The notes under the pieces: generated by a model
Told to the model about the DNA's origin: nothing
Databases searched by the model: none
Seen by the model: the letters and a program-made list of their open reading frames with translations, nothing else
In this document: in pieces, positions 53,948-62,606 of the stretch
Position numbering within the stretch: position 1 is the first letter of the stretch
How the letters are laid out: every line of letters begins with the position of its first letter
Made by a program: the position numbers and the translations under genes
Source: DAIPXZ01 sp036782995
GTDB lineage: Bacteria > Bacillota > Clostridia > Saccharofermentanales > Saccharofermentanaceae
NCBI GenBank assembly: GCA_036782995.1
Contig: DAIPXZ010000004.1
Location: 108,436 to 172,435 of the forward strand
DNA: 64,000 nucleotides
Direction: 5' to 3'

Positions 53948-54220
53948 CAAAAATGCCCATGCTTCCCACTCCATATGGGATGCATGGACATGCACGGTTC
54001 CACCCAAATTGCGTCCGACAGCTTCCTGTCAAATCGCCACTCGTCTTACCCTGATAACGCTACGGTCTAGCGATTTCCATTACTTACAAAATGTGTTCAC
54101 GGAAACAACTCCGAGGTGGTATCTCCTCTGCTCTATTGAAGAAGACTTTCAACCAAGGTCTTCTCTCTCTGACAAATCGAAACAAAAAAGCATTGTCCTC
54201 ATCTGTGTCTTTACGAATAT
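53948..54220 (-). promoter_or_regulatory. Threonine T-box riboswitch of thrS
   Basis: The leader on the minus strand has the T-box sequence TGGGTGGAACCGTG at 54006-53993, whose GGTGG can pair with the free CCA end of uncharged tRNA. A terminator follows (hairpin about 53992-53954, TTTTTG at 53953-53948). Stem I lies about 54215-54110, with ACC in the AGATACCACCTC segment near 54120 as probable specifier (Thr codon). Uncharged tRNA-Thr should favour antitermination and thrS expression. The exact specifier loop needs folding. Confidence 0.9.
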
Positions 54221-54226
54221 GCACCT

Positions 54227-54255
54227 AGAATAGCGCACAAAGATGCGAATTGCAA
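54227..54255 (-). promoter_or_regulatory. thrS promoter before the T-box
   Basis: Minus strand: TTGCAA, 17-bp spacer, TATTCT; transcription would start near 54220. Its -35 lies inside the hairpin that follows rsfS. Confidence 0.65.
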
Positions 54256-54265
54256 GCGCAATTCG
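54246..54265 (-). terminator. Hairpin after rsfS, overlapping the thrS -35
   Basis: CGAATTGC-AAGC-GCAATTCG is a perfect 8-bp stem with a 4-nt loop, five bases after the rsfS stop. There is no T-run on the minus strand, so termination would be incomplete or it may be an mRNA 3'-end stabiliser. Confidence 0.45.
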
Positions 54266-54270
54266 TTTAC

Positions 54271-54600
54271 TTAATTCTTCGTCATCCACAATTTCTCGAG
54301 GCTATATTGTTCTCTTTCTTCCGGATGGAAAACATGAACCACGATATCTTTGTAATCCAACAGCACCCATCGACCCGTCGAATGCCCTTCAATATGATCT
54401 GGGCTGATTTTATAATCTCTCTTCAGAACAAATTCAACTTCATCCGCCAACGACTTAATATGCGTGGTAGATGTACCCGAGCATATGATGAAATAATCCG
54501 CGAGAACGGTCTTTTCCGTTACCGGGAGCAATTCGATATCCAGCGCCTTTTTGTTGTCGAGAATGCCGACAATAATGTCAGCCAATTCTTTGATTTCCAT
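54271..54600 (-). CDS. rsfS: Ribosomal silencing factor RsfS
   Basis: 109 residues. Binds ribosomal protein L14 on the large subunit and blocks subunit joining when nutrients run out. The alpha/beta domain shows DIELLPVTEKTVLADYFIICSGTS (about 20-43), HIEGHSTGRWVLLDYKDIVVHVFHPEEREQY (about 69-99) and the terminal LEKLW. Follows nadD-yqeK by 18 bases, the conserved nadD-yqeK-rsfS order. Confidence 0.95.
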   Translation of the reverse strand: MEIKELADIIVGILDNKKALDIELLPVTEKTVLADYFIICSGTSTTHIKSLADEVEFVLKRDYKISPDHIEGHSTGRWVLLDYKDIVVHVFHPEEREQYSLEKLWMTKN

Positions 54601-54618
54601 GTTTTTCCTCCTTTATTC

Positions 54619-55809
54619 TTATTGCGAACGATTCGCCAATAAGTAAGCCAAAGATTTTTGTGTGTCCTCGTGAATGCATTTGCCCTTACGAGCAAAGCTC
54701 TCCTTGATGGCACAATAACACTCAATGAGTGCAGCATTTAGGTCTTTTTCTGCATAACTCCGAATAGTGGAAAGGTCATCGTAATCGCGTGATGGTTCGA
54801 GCTTATCCGCTAAGTATACGACCTTTTCAACAGGGGTCATGATTTCGCGTCCAACTGTATGATATTGTATCGCATCCAAAACGACCTTATCTTCCACTCC
54901 GAAATGCTCATGTGCATACTGCGCACCAGCCGGAGAATGAAGAATTTCTTTTCCGGGAATATATTCCGTAATTATTTTGGCAGAAAGTGCAATTTGCGTC
55001 TCCAATGGTAATTCTTTCGCACAGTCATGCAAGAGTCCCGCAATCGCACATTGATCCGGATTTACACCAAAACGTACGGCATATCGAGTCGCGACTATCG
55101 CAGTATTCATCGAATGCAAAAGTCGTTTTTCACTCAGTTCGTCAAAGAGACGAAAGCTTAACTCGATGAGTTTCGCATACATCGCGTCGGACACTCCGGA
55201 AAGTGGCGCATCGTGTGCATACAAATCGTGACGTCGAATAAATTTCGCGACTGACTCTGGTACATCATCTTCATAGTTCTCTTCGATGCGAATCTCGGAA
55301 GAAGCAACCTCCACACCCTTGATATCGAAGAAATGAATCTTCGTCGAAAATGTGCTCTCAATATGGGAAACTGCTTCTTTTACCTGATCATCAGGAATAC
55401 CCGGTCGTTTTGCAACCAGAAGTGTCGCCTTCTCTAAGATGCTTTTAGGTTCATACCAAGAATCAAAATCAAAAAGAATATCTGTACCGCACATGAGATA
55501 GAGCTTATCCTTGGCGTGGACGATTTTCTTTTCACGTAATAGGTCCAAGGTGCGTACAGTATAACTAGGCTCTCCAAATACCTGTTCGATATCGGATACG
55601 GTACAATGCGGCTCGTCTTTGAGTGCATCGAGCGTCATATAGTATCGATACGGAGAAAGCGAAGCAGCGCGTGCCGGTTTGAAAGGCGGCATCCCTGTCG
55701 GAATGACAATCACCTGATCTACCGCACCCGATGCAATTGCACCGCGAATCATCGATAAATGACCCTTATGAAATGGGTCAAATGCCCCACCGTAAATTCC
55801 TACCTTCAA
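54619..55809 (-). CDS. nadD: NadD-YqeK fusion: nicotinate-nucleotide adenylyltransferase and HD hydrolase
   Basis: 396 residues in two domains. Residues 1-195 are NadD (GIYGGAFDPFHKGHL, HxGH-type nucleotidyl transfer motif; LMCGTDILFDFDSWYEP), which makes deamido-NAD. Residues 210-396 are YqeK-like HD phosphohydrolase (LLHSMNTAIVA, AGLLHDCAKELP, ILHSPAGA, YHTVGREIMTPVEKVVYLADKLEP), which cleaves Ap4A symmetrically in homologues. In Bacillus these are separate adjacent genes; here they form one frame. The start overlaps the purD stop by four bases, so it is coupled to the purine operon. Confidence 0.94.
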   Translation of the reverse strand: MKVGIYGGAFDPFHKGHLSMIRGAIASGAVDQVIVIPTGMPPFKPARAASLSPYRYYMTLDALKDEPHCTVSDIEQVFGEPSYTVRTLDLLREKKIVHAKDKLYLMCGTDILFDFDSWYEPKSILEKATLLVAKRPGIPDDQVKEAVSHIESTFSTKIHFFDIKGVEVASSEIRIEENYEDDVPESVAKFIRRHDLYAHDAPLSGVSDAMYAKLIELSFRLFDELSEKRLLHSMNTAIVATRYAVRFGVNPDQCAIAGLLHDCAKELPLETQIALSAKIITEYIPGKEILHSPAGAQYAHEHFGVEDKVVLDAIQYHTVGREIMTPVEKVVYLADKLEPSRDYDDLSTIRSYAEKDLNAALIECYCAIKESFARKGKCIHEDTQKSLAYLLANRSQ

Positions 55810-57065
55810 AGCTCGCTCTTAGTCCTTCCTATATCATTTCTGAAATGCATTTTTTCAAATGCAATCTTCTTTACGCCCTCGTAAGAGCCGTCAATGGCTT
55901 CATCCAATGTCGCGCCTTCATTATATACGCAAAGCACGCGTCCACCGCTCGTGACCGTTTTTCCTTCTTTTACCGCTGTTCCGGCTTCGAAAACGAGCTT
56001 TCCACAGGTGTCAATTCCTGTAATCTCGTATCCCTTGTCATACTTTTCCGGATATCCGCCGGAAGCCATGACAACGACACAAGAAAAGCCATCGCTAAAT
56101 TGCAAATCGACTTGATCCAATGTGCCATCGATACAAGCGTCAACCAATTCCATCAAATCATTCTTCATACGTGGCAAAATGACTTGGCATTCCGGATCAC
56201 CAAAACGTGCATTATACTCGATGACACGTGGGCCGTCCTTTGTAAGCATTAAGCCGTAATAAATTACGCCCTTGAATGGGCGGTTCTCCTTCGCCAAAGC
56301 AGCGATGGTCGGTGCAACAATAGAGTCGTAAATTCTCTTTTCTTGATCCTTTGTGAGATCGGCACCCGGAGCAATTGCCCCCATACCACCTGTATTCTTG
56401 CCCTCGTCATTATCATTGGCACGCTTGTGGTCACGGGAAGTGAGCATAGGAAGCACGGTTTTTCCGTCTGCAAATGCCAAGAGTGTCATCTCTGGGCCCT
56501 TCATACATTCTTCGATAACAATCGTATTGCCCGCAGAGCCAAATGCTTTGTCCGACATCATTGAAATGACGGCAGCCTTTGCTTCATCGAGAGTAGGGGC
56601 AATAATGACACCTTTTCCAAGTGCCAGTCCATCGGCTTTAATAACAATCGGCATGGATTGCGTATCCAAATAAGCAAGGGCATCGTCTTGATTCGTAAAT
56701 GTACTGTATTTTGCTGTCGGGATACCATACTTCTTCATGAGTTCCTTGGAAAAAGCCTTCGAGCCCTCGATAATGGCAGCATTTGCACGCGGACCAAAAG
56801 CACGCACCCCGCGTGCCTCCATTGCATCCACCATGCCTGCGGCTAGCGGATCATCGGGCGCAACAAAAACGAGATCGAATTTTTCGCTTACCGCGTAATC
56901 GACCATTTTATCGATTTCCATGGCGCCAATCGGTACGCATGTCGCGATTTTGGCAATACCGCCGTTTCCCGGAGCGCAATAGAGCGAAGTAACCCTCGGG
57001 CTTTGTTTCAATTTCCAGCAAATCGCATGTTCGCGTCCACCACTTCCGATTACCAATACTTTCAT
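55806..57065 (-). CDS. purD: Phosphoribosylamine-glycine ligase
   Basis: 419 residues. ATP-grasp enzyme forming glycinamide ribonucleotide, step two of purine synthesis. Motifs: VLVIGSGGREHAICWKL at the N-terminus, IVIKADGLALGKGVIIA near 140, GPEMTLLAFADG, GGMGAIAPG and EYNARFGDPECQ with metal-binding residues. ATG 57065 has AGGAGA seven bases upstream; an upstream in-frame ATG at 57146 overlaps the purH-purD hairpin. It follows purH and overlaps nadD-yqeK. Confidence 0.96.
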   Translation of the reverse strand: MKVLVIGSGGREHAICWKLKQSPRVTSLYCAPGNGGIAKIATCVPIGAMEIDKMVDYAVSEKFDLVFVAPDDPLAAGMVDAMEARGVRAFGPRANAAIIEGSKAFSKELMKKYGIPTAKYSTFTNQDDALAYLDTQSMPIVIKADGLALGKGVIIAPTLDEAKAAVISMMSDKAFGSAGNTIVIEECMKGPEMTLLAFADGKTVLPMLTSRDHKRANDNDEGKNTGGMGAIAPGADLTKDQEKRIYDSIVAPTIAALAKENRPFKGVIYYGLMLTKDGPRVIEYNARFGDPECQVILPRMKNDLMELVDACIDGTLDQVDLQFSDGFSCVVVMASGGYPEKYDKGYEITGIDTCGKLVFEAGTAVKEGKTVTSGGRVLCVYNEGATLDEAIDGSYEGVKKIAFEKMHFRNDIGRTKSEL

Positions 57066-57107
57066 AAAAAATCTCCTGTTTCTTTTCCAGTTACAAATGG
57101 CAACAAT

Positions 57108-57137
57108 GCTCCTACTTCCATCATCGGAAGTAAGAGC
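57108..57137 (-). promoter_or_regulatory. Hairpin between purH and purD
   Basis: Minus strand: GCTCTTACTTCC-GATGAT-GGAAGTAGGAGC, 12-bp stem with one G-T pair, extendable by flanking A-T. It has no T-run after it, so it may limit read-through or protect the purH message from decay rather than terminate. Confidence 0.5.
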
Positions 57138-57152
57138 ATATGCCATGAATGA

Positions 57153-58697
57153 TTAATGTCTAAAATGACGAACGCCTGTGAAGAGCATCGCGATACCATA
57201 CTTATCACATGCTTCAATGCATTCCTGATCGCGGATTGAACCACCTGGCTGCACAACTGCTGTGATACCGTACTTATGAGCAACATCAACATTATCGGCA
57301 AATGGGAAGAATGCATCAGAACCGAGGATAGCACCCTTTGCTTTCTCACCGGCAAAGCTTAATGCGATTTCAGCAGCACCGACACGGTTTGTTTGTCCTG
57401 GGCCTACACCTAATGTTTGCTTGTTCTTTACAACGACGATACCATTCGACTTAACATGTTTTACAACCTTCATCGCAAAGAGCATATCATCGCGAAGTGC
57501 AGAATCAACAGGAGTCTTTGTAACACACTTCAGTGCCGATTCATCATAAATTCCGTGATCATGATCTTGTACAAGGAGGCCACCGTTTACGCGCTTGTAA
57601 TTTAGCTCGTTATCCGGAATTGGCTCAGAAATGGAAGGTAAAATCAATACGCGAAGGTTTTTCTTTGCACAAAGAATGTCTAGAGCTTCCTGTGTATAAG
57701 AAGGTGCTACAACGACCTCGAGGAAGATTTTTGCCATCTCTGTCGCCGTCTTTCCGTCAATCTCGCGATTCGAAGCCACAATTCCGCCGTAGATGGAAAT
57801 CTTATCGGCCTCAAATGCCTTCACCCATGCATCATAGATATTGTCCGCAGAACCTACGCCACAAGGATTGGCATGCTTTACAGCAACAATAGTCGGTTCG
57901 TCGAACTCCTTCAAACAATTAATCGTTGCATCCGTATCAGAAATGTTGTTGTAAGAAAGCTCCTTACCATTCACCTGCTTCGCTTCTGCCAAAGAACCCT
58001 TTACAGGCAAAGCATTTTGGAAGAATGTCGCCTTCTGATGCGGGTTTTCACCGTAACGCATCTCGTCGACCTTGTCGAAAGTAACGGTGTATTGCTTCGG
58101 TAATGTCTTATCCTCGGAAACGGACAAGAAATAATTCGCAATCAACGCATCATAAGCTGCAGTATGCTCGAAAACCTTCTTTGCAAGCATGAATCTGGTT
58201 TCGTATGTTGTGTCGCCGGTTTCTTTCATCTCCGTCAAAACACGCTCGTAGTCAGCAGGATCCGTAATAACAGTAACATCCTTGTGGTTTTTTGCTGCCG
58301 CACGAAGCATCGAAGGTCCGCCGATGTCGATATTCTCAACACATTCTTCAAAAGCCACGCCCGGCTTCTGAATCGTGGACTTAAATGGGTAAAGGTTAAC
58401 GATAATCAAATCTATCAAGCCAATACCGAGCTCTTCTACGCGCTTCATATGGTCAGGATTGCCACGCATCGCCAAAATACCACCGTGAAGAAGCGGATGT
58501 AATGTCTTTACACGACCATCAAGGCATTCGGGGAAACCCGTGATTTCAGATACCTCTTTGCATGGGATGTTCTCAGCATTCAAAAGCTTCGCAGTTCCAC
58601 CTGTGGAAAGAATCTCCACGCCTAATTCGGTCAATTTTCTTGCGAAATCCGCAATACCCGCCTTGTCCGATACACTGATAATTGCTCTTTTAATCAT
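57153..58697 (-). CDS. purH: Bifunctional AICAR formyltransferase / IMP cyclohydrolase
   Basis: 514 residues. The last two steps of IMP synthesis. The N-terminal cyclohydrolase (about 1-195) shows SVSDKAGI, LGVEILSTGGTAK and DGRVKTLHP with GLIDLIIVNLYPF. The C-terminal transformylase contains MRYGENPHQKATF, CLKEFDEPTIVAVKHANPCGVGSA with the catalytic Lys-His pair, and SDAFFPFADNVD. Length matches the family. It lies 21 bases after purN. Confidence 0.96.
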   Translation of the reverse strand: MIKRAIISVSDKAGIADFARKLTELGVEILSTGGTAKLLNAENIPCKEVSEITGFPECLDGRVKTLHPLLHGGILAMRGNPDHMKRVEELGIGLIDLIIVNLYPFKSTIQKPGVAFEECVENIDIGGPSMLRAAAKNHKDVTVITDPADYERVLTEMKETGDTTYETRFMLAKKVFEHTAAYDALIANYFLSVSEDKTLPKQYTVTFDKVDEMRYGENPHQKATFFQNALPVKGSLAEAKQVNGKELSYNNISDTDATINCLKEFDEPTIVAVKHANPCGVGSADNIYDAWVKAFEADKISIYGGIVASNREIDGKTATEMAKIFLEVVVAPSYTQEALDILCAKKNLRVLILPSISEPIPDNELNYKRVNGGLLVQDHDHGIYDESALKCVTKTPVDSALRDDMLFAMKVVKHVKSNGIVVVKNKQTLGVGPGQTNRVGAAEIALSFAGEKAKGAILGSDAFFPFADNVDVAHKYGITAVVQPGGSIRDQECIEACDKYGIAMLFTGVRHFRH

Positions 58698-58718
58698 AAT
58701 ACAATCCTCCCCGATAGT

Positions 58719-59342
58719 TCAGTCGACTATCTTCGCCAAATTATTTTCTATAACAACTTTGTTGTCAGCCATACATTGAATTGCCTGCGGCAATATAACC
58801 TGTTCGCATTCTTTCATAATGCGCTTCTGTAAAGTCTCCGGTGTATCATTTGGAAGCACGTCGACTGCCTTTTGCAGAAGAATCGGGCCTTCGTCATAAA
58901 ACTCGTTAACCAGATGCACAGTCGCACCGGAAACCTTCACCCCGCGGGCCAAAACCGCTTCGTGTGGGCGAATCCCGTACATTCCTTTTCCGCAAAATGA
59001 CGGAATCAATGCGGGATGAATATTCAGAATGCGATTTGCATATTTTTGTACTACCTTCGGACCAAGTAACGATAAGAAACCAGCCATAACGACCAACTCT
59101 GCTCCGGATGACGTAATCGCTCCGAGCATTGCTTCATCATATGCTTCCATCGTCTCATAAGCCTTGCGTGTAATCACCAAAGAAGCAATGCCATGGTTCT
59201 TCGCTCTTTCCAGTGCAAAAGCATTTGCATTCGACGCAATTACCACTTCAATCGACACATTGGTCAAATGTCCATTGTCGATGGAATCGATGATTGCCTG
59301 GAGATTAGTTCCGCCGCCGGAAACTAAAACTGCAATCTTCAT
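58719..59342 (-). CDS. purN: Phosphoribosylglycinamide formyltransferase
   Basis: 207 residues. Transfers the formyl group of 10-formyl-tetrahydrofolate to GAR. Motifs: VLVSGGGTNLQAI at the N-terminus, VVMAGFLSLLGP near 88, ILNIHPALIPSF near 105 with catalytic Asn and His, and VHLVNEFYDEGPILLQKAV with the catalytic Asp region. ATG 59342 shares its A with the purF stop (TGATG); an in-frame GTG one codon earlier is less likely. Confidence 0.95.
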   Translation of the reverse strand: MKIAVLVSGGGTNLQAIIDSIDNGHLTNVSIEVVIASNANAFALERAKNHGIASLVITRKAYETMEAYDEAMLGAITSSGAELVVMAGFLSLLGPKVVQKYANRILNIHPALIPSFCGKGMYGIRPHEAVLARGVKVSGATVHLVNEFYDEGPILLQKAVDVLPNDTPETLQKRIMKECEQVILPQAIQCMADNKVVIENNLAKIVD

Positions 59343-60793
59343 CACTCTATTTCTCCTTGCAAAGCAATGCGGTGGAGATTATCGTCTTTCTCACATGCCG
59401 TTGGTACACCGGCTGGGAATTTTCCGTCAAAGCAAGCCGAGCAATGTCCGCAAAAGCTACCTACAGTTGAAGACTTAAGTCCTTCGAGACTGACATACGC
59501 AAGAGAATCAGCGCCGATTTGCTTGCAAACCTCATCAACACTCATGGTGCGTGCCGGCAGCTCCGTCGAGTCTGAAGCGCTGACGCCATAGTAGCACGGG
59601 TATTTTACCGGCGGAGAAGCAACACGAAGATGAACTTCCTTAGCACCCTCTTCACGCAAGAAATTAATGATGTGACGTGTCGTCGTACCGCGAACGATTG
59701 AGTCATCAATAATGACAATTCTCTTATCCTTTACAGCAGTCTTCAATACCGAGAACTTAAGGCGCACAGCCATCTCACGAGCCGACTGCGTTCCCTGAAT
59801 GAAGGTACGTCCGACATAACGGTTTTTCAAAAGTGCCTGACCGTATTGAAGACCGCTTTCTGCCGCATAACCCATTGCCGCCGCGATACCGGAATCCGGT
59901 GCAGCAACGACCAAATCAGCATCGCAAGGCGATTCTTTTGCCAAAGCACGGCCTGTATTCATTCTGGATTCAAAAACACTCGCCCCATCAATAAAGCTAT
60001 CCGGTCGGGCAAAATAGACAAATTCGAAAATACAAAGCTTACCATCTTTATGAGCAGAGCATTGTGGGACTGTATAAATGGAAGAAAGACCAGCTTCGCT
60101 AATTGTAATGATTTCACCCGGAAGAATATCACGAATAGTCTCCGCTCCAATGGCATCAAATGCACAATTCTCCGAAGCGAGCAAATAACAGTCATCCTTC
60201 TTTCCGAGAATCAAAGGACGGATACCGAGCGGATCACGGGCACCGATAATCCGGTCATCACTCATTATGACCATAGAATAAGCGCCCTTTATTTCTTTCA
60301 TCATGTTTTGAATAGCTTCTTCCAAGGAATCAGCCGAAATACGATTGCGTGCAATCAAGGAAAGCAACACTTCAAAGTCAGCCGTTGTCTGGAAAATAGC
60401 ACCGACTTCCTTTAATTGATCACGGATTTCGGATGCATTGATGATTGCGCCATTTGTCGCAATCGCTAATGAGCCCGCGCGCGATTTAATTTGCATCGGT
60501 TGAATAACATCAAATCCAGATTCATTCGGAGAAGGAAAACGAACATGTCCAATGGCCGCATGTCCGGTCATCGTACCAAGATGTAGCTCATCGAATACTT
60601 CCACGACGAGGCCTTGTCCCTTATGTCCAAGAAATTGACCTTCGTGGTTCACTACGATACCGGCCGACTCCTGTCCGCGATGTTGCAGAGAAAAAATACC
60701 GTAATAAGTCGTTTTTGCGATATCCTGAAGCTTCTTTTTGGTATCGAATATACCAAATACGCCACACTCTTCTACGATTTCTCCATTGCTCAT
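59342..60793 (-). CDS. purF: Amidophosphoribosyltransferase
   Basis: 483 residues. First committed step of purine synthesis, transferring glutamine nitrogen to PRPP. A short propeptide (about nine residues) precedes the catalytic Cys10 in EECGVFGIF. PRPP-binding motif VIIDDSIVRGTT lies near 365. Cysteines expected for the Bacillus-type 4Fe-4S cluster are present in LCIFEFVYFARPDS, PCYYG and FCGHCSACFDGKFP. Such a cluster makes the enzyme oxygen-sensitive and is typical for this type. It follows purE by three bases. Confidence 0.96.
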   Translation of the reverse strand: MSNGEIVEECGVFGIFDTKKKLQDIAKTTYYGIFSLQHRGQESAGIVVNHEGQFLGHKGQGLVVEVFDELHLGTMTGHAAIGHVRFPSPNESGFDVIQPMQIKSRAGSLAIATNGAIINASEIRDQLKEVGAIFQTTADFEVLLSLIARNRISADSLEEAIQNMMKEIKGAYSMVIMSDDRIIGARDPLGIRPLILGKKDDCYLLASENCAFDAIGAETIRDILPGEIITISEAGLSSIYTVPQCSAHKDGKLCIFEFVYFARPDSFIDGASVFESRMNTGRALAKESPCDADLVVAAPDSGIAAAMGYAAESGLQYGQALLKNRYVGRTFIQGTQSAREMAVRLKFSVLKTAVKDKRIVIIDDSIVRGTTTRHIINFLREEGAKEVHLRVASPPVKYPCYYGVSASDSTELPARTMSVDEVCKQIGADSLAYVSLEGLKSSTVGSFCGHCSACFDGKFPAGVPTACEKDDNLHRIALQGEIE

Positions 60794-60796
60794 AAA

Positions 60797-61303
60797 TTAC
60801 TCTCCTATATGTGCTATTTTTTCCTGTAAACTCTCGTTACGTTTCTCGACAGACGCTGCCAAACCCGCTTTGTAATCTACCAGCTTCGTGGATAATGCAT
60901 CATCCGACAGGGCGAGCATCTGCATCGCCAAAATTGCCGCATTTGATCCGCCGTCAATGGCGACCGTCGCTACCGGAATACCCGTCGGCATCTGTACCGT
61001 GGCATAAAGCGCATCCACGCCATGGAGTGCTCCGCCCTTGCACGGAACACCGATAACCGGCAATACCGTATGGGCGGCAAGAACGCCGGCCAAATGTGCC
61101 GCCAAGCCTGCCGCAGCAATAATCACCTGATACCCATCAGCCTTCGCCGAAGATGCAATCTTCGCCGCCAAATCCGGGGTACGGTGTGCCGAGCAAACGC
61201 GTGCATCAAAGGAAATATTGAACTTCTTTAATAAGGAAAAACAGCCTTCCATCACAGGAAAATCAGAATCACTTCCCATGACAACTAAAACCTTCGAACT
61301 CAT
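60797..61303 (-). CDS. purE: N5-carboxyaminoimidazole ribonucleotide mutase
   Basis: 168 residues. Class I PurE, moving the carboxylate of N5-CAIR to form CAIR. Motifs: MGSDSDFPVM near residue 10, SAHRTPDL near 42 with the catalytic His, AAGLAAHLAGVLAAHT, and IGVPCKG. ATG 61303 has GGGAGG eight bases upstream; an ATG 17 codons earlier lies in the promoter region. First gene of purE-F-N-H-D. purK, purC, purL and purB are not in the window. Confidence 0.95.
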   Translation of the reverse strand: MSSKVLVVMGSDSDFPVMEGCFSLLKKFNISFDARVCSAHRTPDLAAKIASSAKADGYQVIIAAAGLAAHLAGVLAAHTVLPVIGVPCKGGALHGVDALYATVQMPTGIPVATVAIDGGSNAAILAMQMLALSDDALSTKLVDYKAGLAASVEKRNESLQEKIAHIGE

Positions 61304-61337
61304 TTTATATGCCTCCCATATCAAAATGACAACGTCT

Positions 61338-61367
61338 ATTATAAACGAAAACAAGTGCGATTACCAA
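61338..61367 (-). promoter_or_regulatory. pur operon promoter
   Basis: Minus strand: TTGGTA, 18-bp spacer, perfect TATAAT (61343-61338), 35 bases before purE. The -35 lies within the descending arm of the preceding terminator hairpin. No PurR box pair is recognised. Confidence 0.6.
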
Positions 61368-61401
61368 AGAAATACATATGAATTTCTTGTAATAGCACTT
61401 G
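61346..61401 (-). terminator. Long terminator hairpin after the CapA-like gene
   Basis: Minus strand: CAAGTGC-ATTAC-AAGAAAT pairs with ATTTCTT-GTAAT-GCACTTG with few bulges, about 20 bp in all, then TTTTCGTTTAT. It begins four bases after the stop codon of the CapA-like gene and runs into the purE promoter. Confidence 0.8.
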
Positions 61402-61405
61402 ATTT

Positions 61406-62515
61406 TTATTCGCTTTCTTCTGACCAATGCAATTTTTCCATGACACTTCTGTAACGTTCACTATCAACTTCGTATGCCACCGGACAATAATCATTTCCCG
61501 GAAATGTCGATGTCATCGAATACGGAATCACCGTTAATTCGTATCCGTAAGACCCGTCTTCCTTCTCCGTAAAACGACATTGCACAATGCACGTTTCCGG
61601 ATCTGTCAAATTCGGTTGGCCGCCAAAGCAGAAATTAGAAAGACTATAAAGAATATAGTGACCATTATAGTATTCAATCGGTTGGAGTCGGTGCGGATGA
61701 TGTCCAACATAAATATCCGCGCCGTAATCGATGATTTGATGTGCCAATGTCACCGCCGAAGCCTCAGGCTCATACATGCGTTCAACACCGGTATGACACG
61801 AGATAATGACGATGTCGCAACCTTCTTCGCGCAATTCATCAATCGCATCATAAATTGGCTGAGTCTGGTACGGGAAAAGGAAACCAGCCATACCAATCTT
61901 TACACCGTTCACCTCATAGGTAGAAAAATATGAACTATCCGACCACACAATCCCAGCGGCTTCCAATGTTTCTCTCGTATCCCGAAGTCCGGCATCATAA
62001 TAATCATACGAGTGATTGTTAGCTAAATTTACCGCCTCGATGCTACCGTTTTGCAAAATCTGAACATACTCGAGCGGCCCTTTGAAAGTAAATTCTTTAT
62101 CTCGATACGAATCCGATGTCGTCAAAGTGCCTTCAAAATTCGCAAGTGTCATATCATCCTGCCCTAAGACTTCTACGGCATTTTTGAAAGGATACTCATA
62201 ATCCTCACCTACAACACTTTGGAAGCTATATGATGCCGGAGCGACACCGCGGTTCTGCCCGAGCGTTGTATCACCGATAAAGCTCACCAACACCGTTTTC
62301 GGTGTCGGTGTCGGTATCGGAGATGGAGTCGGTGTGTTTGTCGGTGTTGGTGTAGGTGTATCTTCCGGGCCAAGTGTCGTCGTTCCCGTAGTTAGTAAAG
62401 TCGGCTCCTTGGTCGTTTCGCCAATTGGCAAAGAACGGCATCCGGTCAGGGTTCCAATCATGATAACAATGATAACTGAAAATACAACAGCTCCGGCAAG
62501 TTTTACCTTCATCAT
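61406..62515 (-). CDS. CapA-family lipoprotein
   Basis: 369 residues. Lipoprotein signal peptide ending LTGC (Cys26), then a Thr/Pro-rich spacer of about 45 residues (PTPTPTNTPTPSPIPTPTP) and a CapA/PgsA-like metallophosphatase-type domain with FIGDTTLGQ, LANFEGTLT, VNLANNHSYDY and GHHPHRLQP. The family is linked to poly-gamma-glutamate or capsule synthesis, but no pgsBC genes are present, and members with such context often act on unknown cell-surface substrates. The start is ATG 62515 (62512 is equally possible), with AGGT upstream; TTG 62527 is unlikely. Confidence 0.87.
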   Translation of the reverse strand: MMKVKLAGAVVFSVIIVIMIGTLTGCRSLPIGETTKEPTLLTTGTTTLGPEDTPTPTPTNTPTPSPIPTPTPKTVLVSFIGDTTLGQNRGVAPASYSFQSVVGEDYEYPFKNAVEVLGQDDMTLANFEGTLTTSDSYRDKEFTFKGPLEYVQILQNGSIEAVNLANNHSYDYYDAGLRDTRETLEAAGIVWSDSSYFSTYEVNGVKIGMAGFLFPYQTQPIYDAIDELREEGCDIVIISCHTGVERMYEPEASAVTLAHQIIDYGADIYVGHHPHRLQPIEYYNGHYILYSLSNFCFGGQPNLTDPETCIVQCRFTEKEDGSYGYELTVIPYSMTSTFPGNDYCPVAYEVDSERYRSVMEKLHWSEESE

Positions 62516-62606
62516 TCTACCTATCAAAAGAACTTCTCCAATCTGTGGTTCGTTATTGCTTTACTTGCATCTCGTGGCGCAAATAGCCATGTAAACATGG
62601 TGTCAT

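Noticed and set aside
53910..54032. N-terminal extension of thrS to 54032
   Set aside because: It runs through the T-box sequence and terminator hairpin; GGAGG marks the start at 53909.
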